Shown: piece after piece, positions 59,994 through 64,000 of the stretch
How the letters are laid out: the number at the start of each line of letters is the position of its first letter
Numbering within the stretch: position 1 is the stretch's first letter
Source of the DNA: Candidatus Acididesulfobacter guangdongensis
Lineage (GTDB): Bacteria > SZUA-79 > Acidulodesulfobacterales > Acidulodesulfobacteraceae
Length of the DNA: 64,000 nt
Assembly (NCBI GenBank): GCA_004195045.1
Contig: SGBC01000004.1
Coordinates: forward strand, 124,001 to 188,000
Reading direction: 5' to 3'
Program-made: the position numbers and the translations under genes
The notes under the pieces: generated by a model
Database searches by the model: none
What the model was told of the DNA's origin: nothing
The model's input: only the letters and a program-made list of their open reading frames with translations

Positions 59994-60707
59994 GTGAGCA
60001 AAAAGATAAATGAGATGTTTTCTAGGATATATAAAAAATATGATTTTATGGACCATATTTTAAGCTGTAATGTGGATATTTTCTGGAGAAAAAAAGCAGT
60101 AAACGAAACCCTAAAAGGTTTAAAAAGTCATAACAGCTATAAATTGCTTGATGTCGCATCGGGAACAGGAGACCTTGCAATTGAAATAAAACGTGCTGCC
60201 GTCAAAAAAAAGCAGGGTGAAGATATAGATATAGACATATATGCTATAGATTCAAACAGCGATATGCTTAATGTAGCCGTTAATAAAGCAAAAAAGATGA
60301 ATTTGCCCATACATTTCAAAGTCGGCGATGCCCTGGCAATTGATTTTCCTTCCGACAACTTTGATTTACTTACAAGCTCATTTGCATTAAGAGATTTTGA
60401 CGATTTAGAGAAATTCATTCAAGAGGCAAATAGAGTATTAAAAAAAAACGCGAAGATTGTGCTTATGGATATGTCTGATCCAAAAGGCAAATTTTCTAAT
60501 CTGTTTTTTAATCTATATGCAAAAATTATGATTTTAGAAGATTCTTTAGTAGATAAAGATGCTTATTCATTTTTGATTAACAGCATACGTTCATTTGATG
60601 AGCAAAGATTAATAAATATTATGAAAAACAAAGGTTTTAAGAATATAAAGGTTGCCAAACTTTGTCCGTATGTAACTTTTTTATTGACGGCTGAAAAAGA
60701 TAAATGA
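59994..60707 (+). CDS. demethylmenaquinone/ubiquinone C-methyltransferase (UbiE/MenG family)
   Basis: A 237-residue SAM methyltransferase of quinone biosynthesis. It starts with GTG 59994. MFSRIYKKYDFMDHILSC is the UbiE N-terminal motif, LLDVASGTGDLAIEI is the SAM loop, NFDLLTSSFALRDFDDLEKF is the post-I motif, and the C-terminal LCPYVTFLLTAEK is typical. An insertion (VKKKQGEDIDIDIY) lengthens the loop after motif I. Menaquinone is likelier in an anaerobe. Confidence 0.93.
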   Translation: MSKKINEMFSRIYKKYDFMDHILSCNVDIFWRKKAVNETLKGLKSHNSYKLLDVASGTGDLAIEIKRAAVKKKQGEDIDIDIYAIDSNSDMLNVAVNKAKKMNLPIHFKVGDALAIDFPSDNFDLLTSSFALRDFDDLEKFIQEANRVLKKNAKIVLMDMSDPKGKFSNLFFNLYAKIMILEDSLVDKDAYSFLINSIRSFDEQRLINIMKNKGFKNIKVAKLCPYVTFLLTAEKDK

Positions 60708-60870
60708 GTGTTTTGAAGAAAGAAAGGAAAAATTTGAACGAATGAAAAAATAATATATAATTTTTAAATCAACATTTTTAATAAACTAAACAAATAAATA
60801 TAACTTCAATAAATATAAATAAATAAACAAACAAACTAACTAACTAAATAAATAAACAGGAGACTATTGT

Positions 60871-61047
60871 ATGAAAAATATTGAAATGAACGTTGCCGGC
60901 GATGTTTTAACAATTAAGGTTGATCTTTCCAAGACATTCGGCAAGTCCAGCAGCGGCAAATCAACTATTATCGCTTCTACGGAAGGCAATGTATCAGTGC
61001 CGGGCAAGGAGGAAGTAAAAATCGGATTAAACGTTTATACTAAGTAA
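60871..61047 (+). CDS. small conserved protein of 58 residues
   Basis: Starts at ATG 60871 with AGGAG 10 bases ahead. The sequence MKNIEMNVAGDVLTIKVDLS, KTFGKSSSGKSTIIASTEGN and VSVPGKEEVKIGLNVYTK is highly regular and of good coding quality. It resembles a widespread conserved hypothetical family of similar size in anaerobic and environmental bacteria. Likely a single beta-sheet domain, function unknown. GSSGKST is not a P-loop. Not linked to neighbours. Confidence 0.8.
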   Translation: MKNIEMNVAGDVLTIKVDLSKTFGKSSSGKSTIIASTEGNVSVPGKEEVKIGLNVYTK

Positions 61048-61313
61048 AGTTAATAATAACAATAATTAATTAATTTGAGGAAAAGGTAATATAAACCGTT
61101 CTTAAAAATGATGTTTGTCTGTTGAAATAATAAGGAACCATAAAATAATTTTATGTTTCTTTATAAATAAATTAATTTTAATTTAACACAATAAACTGAT
61201 TTTAAAGACCGGTTTTATTTAATTTGCAAATTTATTTATTGTTCTATTATCCGTTTACTTTATGTATACCGTATTTTTGCATCGCATAAAGCCTTATAGA
61301 CTATGCTCGTTTT

Positions 61314-61356
61314 TGTCTAGAATCCCTAGTTTTTAGACATGGGGAGTATGTCAATC
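61314..61356 (+). mobile_element. possible IS200/IS605 right-end or omega-RNA-like hairpin remnant
   Basis: The phrase GTCTAGAATCCCTAGTTTTT, then AGACATGGGGAGTATGTCAA forms a TCCCTA/TGGGGA stem. It ends in the GGAGTATGTCAA style typical of IS605-family right ends and of the guide RNAs associated with TnpB. No TnpA or TnpB gene is present. Low certainty. Confidence 0.35.
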
Positions 61357-61582
61357 ACTCCGTAACTGTGGATTAAGAAAGTTTATATACTAAAATTTCA
61401 TCCTTCTTTTTTATTTTCAACCCGACACTTCACCGCTTTTTTATTGCAAATGGAACTTATTCAAGTTATTAATTTATTTTAAAAATAGATTTAAGCGATT
61501 TCTCCCCGTCGTTCTTTCCTGAAATGTAAGATAATAATTCGCAAACTTATAGTTTAAAGCTTACATATACGTAGTTATATTT

Positions 61583-61640
61583 TACATATTAAATATTATT
61601 TGTTTACAAAATGTATATATTCCACTTCTTTTCATAACAA
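61583..61640. repeat. upstream repeat shared with the next exported-protein gene, copy 1
   Basis: ACATATTAAAT, TACAAAATGTATATATTC and the following pyrimidine run are matched at 63771-63825. Both copies lie upstream of genes for exported proteins, so a common regulator site or a duplication of an upstream region is likely. Confidence 0.6.
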
Positions 61641-61938
61641 TATTTATAGAGTAAGCTCTAATTATTATAGAATGGTCATAAAATATAAAAAAATATTGGT
61701 TTAATATTTTTTTAGCAATATTAACCTTTATTCTATAATTTAAAACTTTTAATATTAATAATTCATAAAATATACGGGTTAAAATATTACAATAAATATT
61801 AAAAAATATATTGCATATAGAGATAATATACATACATTTGCTGCATGGATTGTTTTTTATATTATAGCTTAACCACACTAACTTAATTCACTATTCATTA
61901 ATTTAATTTGGAAAAAAACAGCAAAGAGGAGAGAGGGT

Positions 61939-63534
61939 ATGAACACATTTAACAGGACAGAAAAGCGAAGGTTGAATCAGCCGAGCTTGAACCAAAAATA
62001 CGTATTTTTTATTTTGGTTTTTGGATTTATTGCAGTTTTAAGTTTTGCGGTATTGCAGATAAAAACGTCTTATGCGTCGGGACAATCCGTATTAACGGGA
62101 GGAAACGTTAATCTTTACGAAAACCCGGCAACCGGCGAAGTATTTTTAAAATCGGGCGCGGGAAGAGTAAAGATAGGAAAAAAAATGACGGATAAACTCT
62201 TTAAAACGAAAAGCGCCGAGTCTTCAGACATACCGTCCATGCCGTCATGGCTGAAAAATATTCAGCTTCACGCCCTTATCTATATGGGATACGGGTATTT
62301 TACCAATACGGGCTTCAGCGGTCAGATGCAGCTTGAAGAAGAACCGCCTGCAACCGGTAATAACGGATATAACGCTTTTAACGTCAACAGGGGATATTTA
62401 ATATTTATTTACCAGCCGAATAAAAACTGGTTTTTAAAGATTACGCCTAATATAGTTAAAACGTCAAATTCCGGAATAACGGGAGGAAGCGAGTTTTACC
62501 GTCTTAAATATGCATTTGTTCAGTTCAACCATGTTTATAATGCAAACGGGCTTACGACAAATATAAAAGTAGGTCAGTTTCCGACTCCTATGGTAGCATG
62601 GGAAGACGGACTTTTAGGATACCACTTTGTTGAAAGAACCCCATGGGGATTTTTAGGTGTAACATCTACTCAGGCAGGTTTAGGCGTATCCGGCAAATTC
62701 AGAAATGACGGTAAGATATATTTGGCGTATAACGCCGGTATTTTTAACAATGCGGCTTTTCATAATTCCGAAGAAGCAGACCAGAAGAGTCCTCAGGTAA
62801 GGTTAAGCTACTACCCGTTCGGCGCATCTTCAAATTTAAACGGTTTAGGCGTAAGCGGGTACTATTCATGGGGAATGAACGACAGCAGTTTTGAGCCGTC
62901 CGTGTCTGATGCAAGTTCTTCAAATCTTCCGGTTACAAGGTCGTCTTTGATTCTTAATTATAAAACGGACAGATACAATATTGTTCTTCAATATGATTAT
63001 GCAAGAAATTTAACATATCCGTTAGGCGGAGGACCCACCAGTTTCGGAAACAGCGAAGATGCCGGAAGCGCATGCTCTCCCATAGGCGAATATTCCACTT
63101 CAGAACCAAATACAACTTGTAATCCTAACGGCTCTTTGCCGTTCAATGTCGGTTTGCCGTCAAGCGTGACAGGCGCGATTTCAAATAATAGCGAGCACGG
63201 AGTAGACGCTTTCGGATATTATAATATAACAAATAAAATAGGCGTATTCGGACTTATTCAGGACTGGTTTATGCAGCCTAATGCCGGAACTCCCGTTGCA
63301 AGCAGCGGTACAAGTAATTTATACGAAAGTCCTTATAATTTTCAGAGACTCGTAATAGGCGTCGGGTATAAACTAAACAATAATATTCAGCTTGCATTAG
63401 ACGACCAGAATTTCAGATTCTTAAACGACAGCGCCTATAGAAACGCTCCTGAAACATCGCCTGCGTATATTAACTATGGACAGTGGATGGGAGATACTAA
63501 CGCAATATTCTTAAATGCGAGGATAGCGTTTTAG
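61939..63534 (+). CDS. outer-membrane porin (phosphate-selective OprO/P-like)
   Basis: A 531-residue beta-barrel. The N-terminus is long (MNTFNRTEKRRLNQPSLNQK) before the signal segment YVFFILVFGFIAVLSFAVLQ, with cleavage after about Ala51 (TSYASG). A short linker with PSMPSWLKNIQLHALIYMGYGYF leads into the barrel. Alternating strands such as NWFLKITPNIVKTSNSG, GLTTNIKVGQFPTPMVAWEDG and NNIQLALDDQNFRFLNDSAY follow. It ends in the terminal Phe (LNARIAF) used by the BAM complex. GC is about 43 percent, higher than neighbours, partly because of high expression codon bias. A terminator follows. Confidence 0.85.
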   Translation: MNTFNRTEKRRLNQPSLNQKYVFFILVFGFIAVLSFAVLQIKTSYASGQSVLTGGNVNLYENPATGEVFLKSGAGRVKIGKKMTDKLFKTKSAESSDIPSMPSWLKNIQLHALIYMGYGYFTNTGFSGQMQLEEEPPATGNNGYNAFNVNRGYLIFIYQPNKNWFLKITPNIVKTSNSGITGGSEFYRLKYAFVQFNHVYNANGLTTNIKVGQFPTPMVAWEDGLLGYHFVERTPWGFLGVTSTQAGLGVSGKFRNDGKIYLAYNAGIFNNAAFHNSEEADQKSPQVRLSYYPFGASSNLNGLGVSGYYSWGMNDSSFEPSVSDASSSNLPVTRSSLILNYKTDRYNIVLQYDYARNLTYPLGGGPTSFGNSEDAGSACSPIGEYSTSEPNTTCNPNGSLPFNVGLPSSVTGAISNNSEHGVDAFGYYNITNKIGVFGLIQDWFMQPNAGTPVASSGTSNLYESPYNFQRLVIGVGYKLNNNIQLALDDQNFRFLNDSAYRNAPETSPAYINYGQWMGDTNAIFLNARIAF

Positions 63535-63660
63535 AAATCAGGGCTTTATATTAATAAAAAATAATAATAGCGGTAATAAAACTTTTACAAATGAATTAAT
63601 AAAAATTACAAATTATAAATTATAGATAGGCAGAGGTTTTTCTTTATCTCCGGCAAGGAA

Positions 63661-63720
63661 CGCAAATATACGTTTCAGTTAATGTGAAGATTAATTGAAG
63701 CGTATATTTGTTATTTTTTT
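63661..63720 (+). terminator. strong terminator after the porin gene
   Basis: Long hairpin: AAATATACGTTTCAGTTAAT pairs with ATTAATTGAAGCGTATATTT (a few G-U pairs), loop GTGAAG, followed by GTTATTTTTTT. Typical rho-independent terminator. Confidence 0.9.
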
Positions 63721-63770
63721 ATCTTTTTCTAAATGTAAGCTAATTACTTACAAACTAATATTTATATCCT

Positions 63771-63830
63771 ACATATTAAATCTAATTTGTCTACAAAATG
63801 TATATATTCTACCTCTTTTTATATGACAAT
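63771..63830. repeat. upstream repeat shared with the porin gene, copy 2
   Basis: Second copy of the 61583-61640 sequence with a few substitutions. It lies about 105-165 bases before the start of the last gene. Confidence 0.6.
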
Positions 63831-63933
63831 AACTATTATAAGCTTTAATTAAAGGGGAAATGTAATACAAAAGGAAATATTAAATCTAAATTTATTATGA
63901 TGTTAATTTAAAAATTTAAAAAGGGGAATTAAA

Positions 63934-64000
63934 ATGAAGAACATTAGAAATGGAATTATTCTCAGTGTTATTCTGTCTGTTTTTTATTTATTTTTCATTG
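63934..64000 (+). CDS. exported protein, N-terminal part only
   Basis: ATG 63934 behind the ribosome binding site AAAGGGG. Encodes MKNIRNGIILSVILSVFYLF and continues off the window. The hydrophobic run after two basic residues is a signal peptide or membrane anchor. With the shared upstream repeat, it may be another porin or envelope protein. Confidence 0.6.
   Translation, partial: MKNIRNGIILSVILSVFYLFFI

Larger units (their letters stand above)
61048..61938. other. long intergenic region before the porin gene
   Basis: About 890 bases without a convincing gene. It holds a possible IS605-type right-end hairpin at 61314-61356 and a stretch shared with the region before the next gene (61583-61640). 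The rest is AT-rich. A 98-codon minus-strand frame at 61582-61878 has no coding character. Confidence 0.5.

Noticed and set aside
61582-61878. 98-codon minus frame before the porin gene
   Set aside because: Composition follows AT-rich sequence, no coding pattern, overlaps a repeat shared with another upstream region.

Overview
The window is a low-GC (roughly 30 percent by eye), AT-rich chromosome segment of a Gram-negative bacterium. Outer-membrane porin, lipoprotein and signal-peptide genes show the double membrane. UbiE/MenG suggests quinone respiration. Indolepyruvate:ferredoxin oxidoreductase, the EF-P/AccB/AccC block, DsrE/TusA sulfur-carrier genes and a probable selenoprotein fit an anaerobic or microaerobic, sulfur- and metal-exposed deltaproteobacterium-like lineage. 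Candidatus Acidulodesulfobacterales (Sva0485) would fit, but that placement is only inference. No rRNA, CRISPR array or intact prophage is visible.

Layout. 1-7 kb: end of aroB, M24 peptidase, efp, accB-accC, gcvH and a LipM-like octanoyltransferase, then tRNA-Gly(CCC). 7-9.1 kb: a thiamine-binding-type protein followed by a decay zone holding a broken DUF5678/retropepsin pair, a frameshifted small gene pair that looks like toxin-antitoxin debris, and miniature repeats. 9.1-14.6 kb: a metal-response island with two divergent arms, ArsR plus Met/Cys/His-rich small proteins, and MerR with an HMA-MerA fusion and MerT. 14.7-21.4 kb: glycogen phosphorylase, a Crp/Fnr regulator, a Spy/CpxP-like periplasmic protein, and a DsrE / MtrA-like corrinoid protein / DsrE2 / TusA group. 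21.7-32.4 kb: a sigma-70 factor with a C11 tract just before its start codon, rnhA, uvrB, uvrC, and on the minus strand a def-fmt-DUF116-cobD operon. 32.7-47.3 kb: the probable selenoprotein (UGA in a U-P-H-C active site), a zinc phospholipase C-like protein, paaK with iorB-iorA, SRP RNA, an encapsulin-type mini-ferritin without an encapsulin, two flavoproteins, and a soluble chemotaxis receptor beside a di-iron oxygen-sensor (ODP) protein. 47.4-54.5 kb: scpB, htpX, rpe, tRNA-Pro(CGG), then a second scrapyard (ParA, HigA-like and integrase remnants) and rarA. 54.6-64 kb: AhpD-like protein, topoisomerase III, a lipoprotein, a DEDDh exonuclease, dut, menG, a porin and the start of another exported protein.

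Three themes stand out. (1) Redox and metal sensing: the Sec-containing two-thioredoxin-unit protein, MCP-ODP, mini-ferritin, mer and ArsR/Met-rich genes. (2) Miniature mobile debris: a 76-bp palindromic family (four copies), a 91-bp element with GGAAAAGGTGTCAG ends nested inside it, a 155-162-bp element with AACCCAACTT ends, a 39-bp integrase fragment, and a repeat that follows both tRNA genes. (3) Asparagine-rich low-complexity insertions inside otherwise conserved enzymes (UvrC, Fmt, LipM, IorA, CobD and a flavoprotein).
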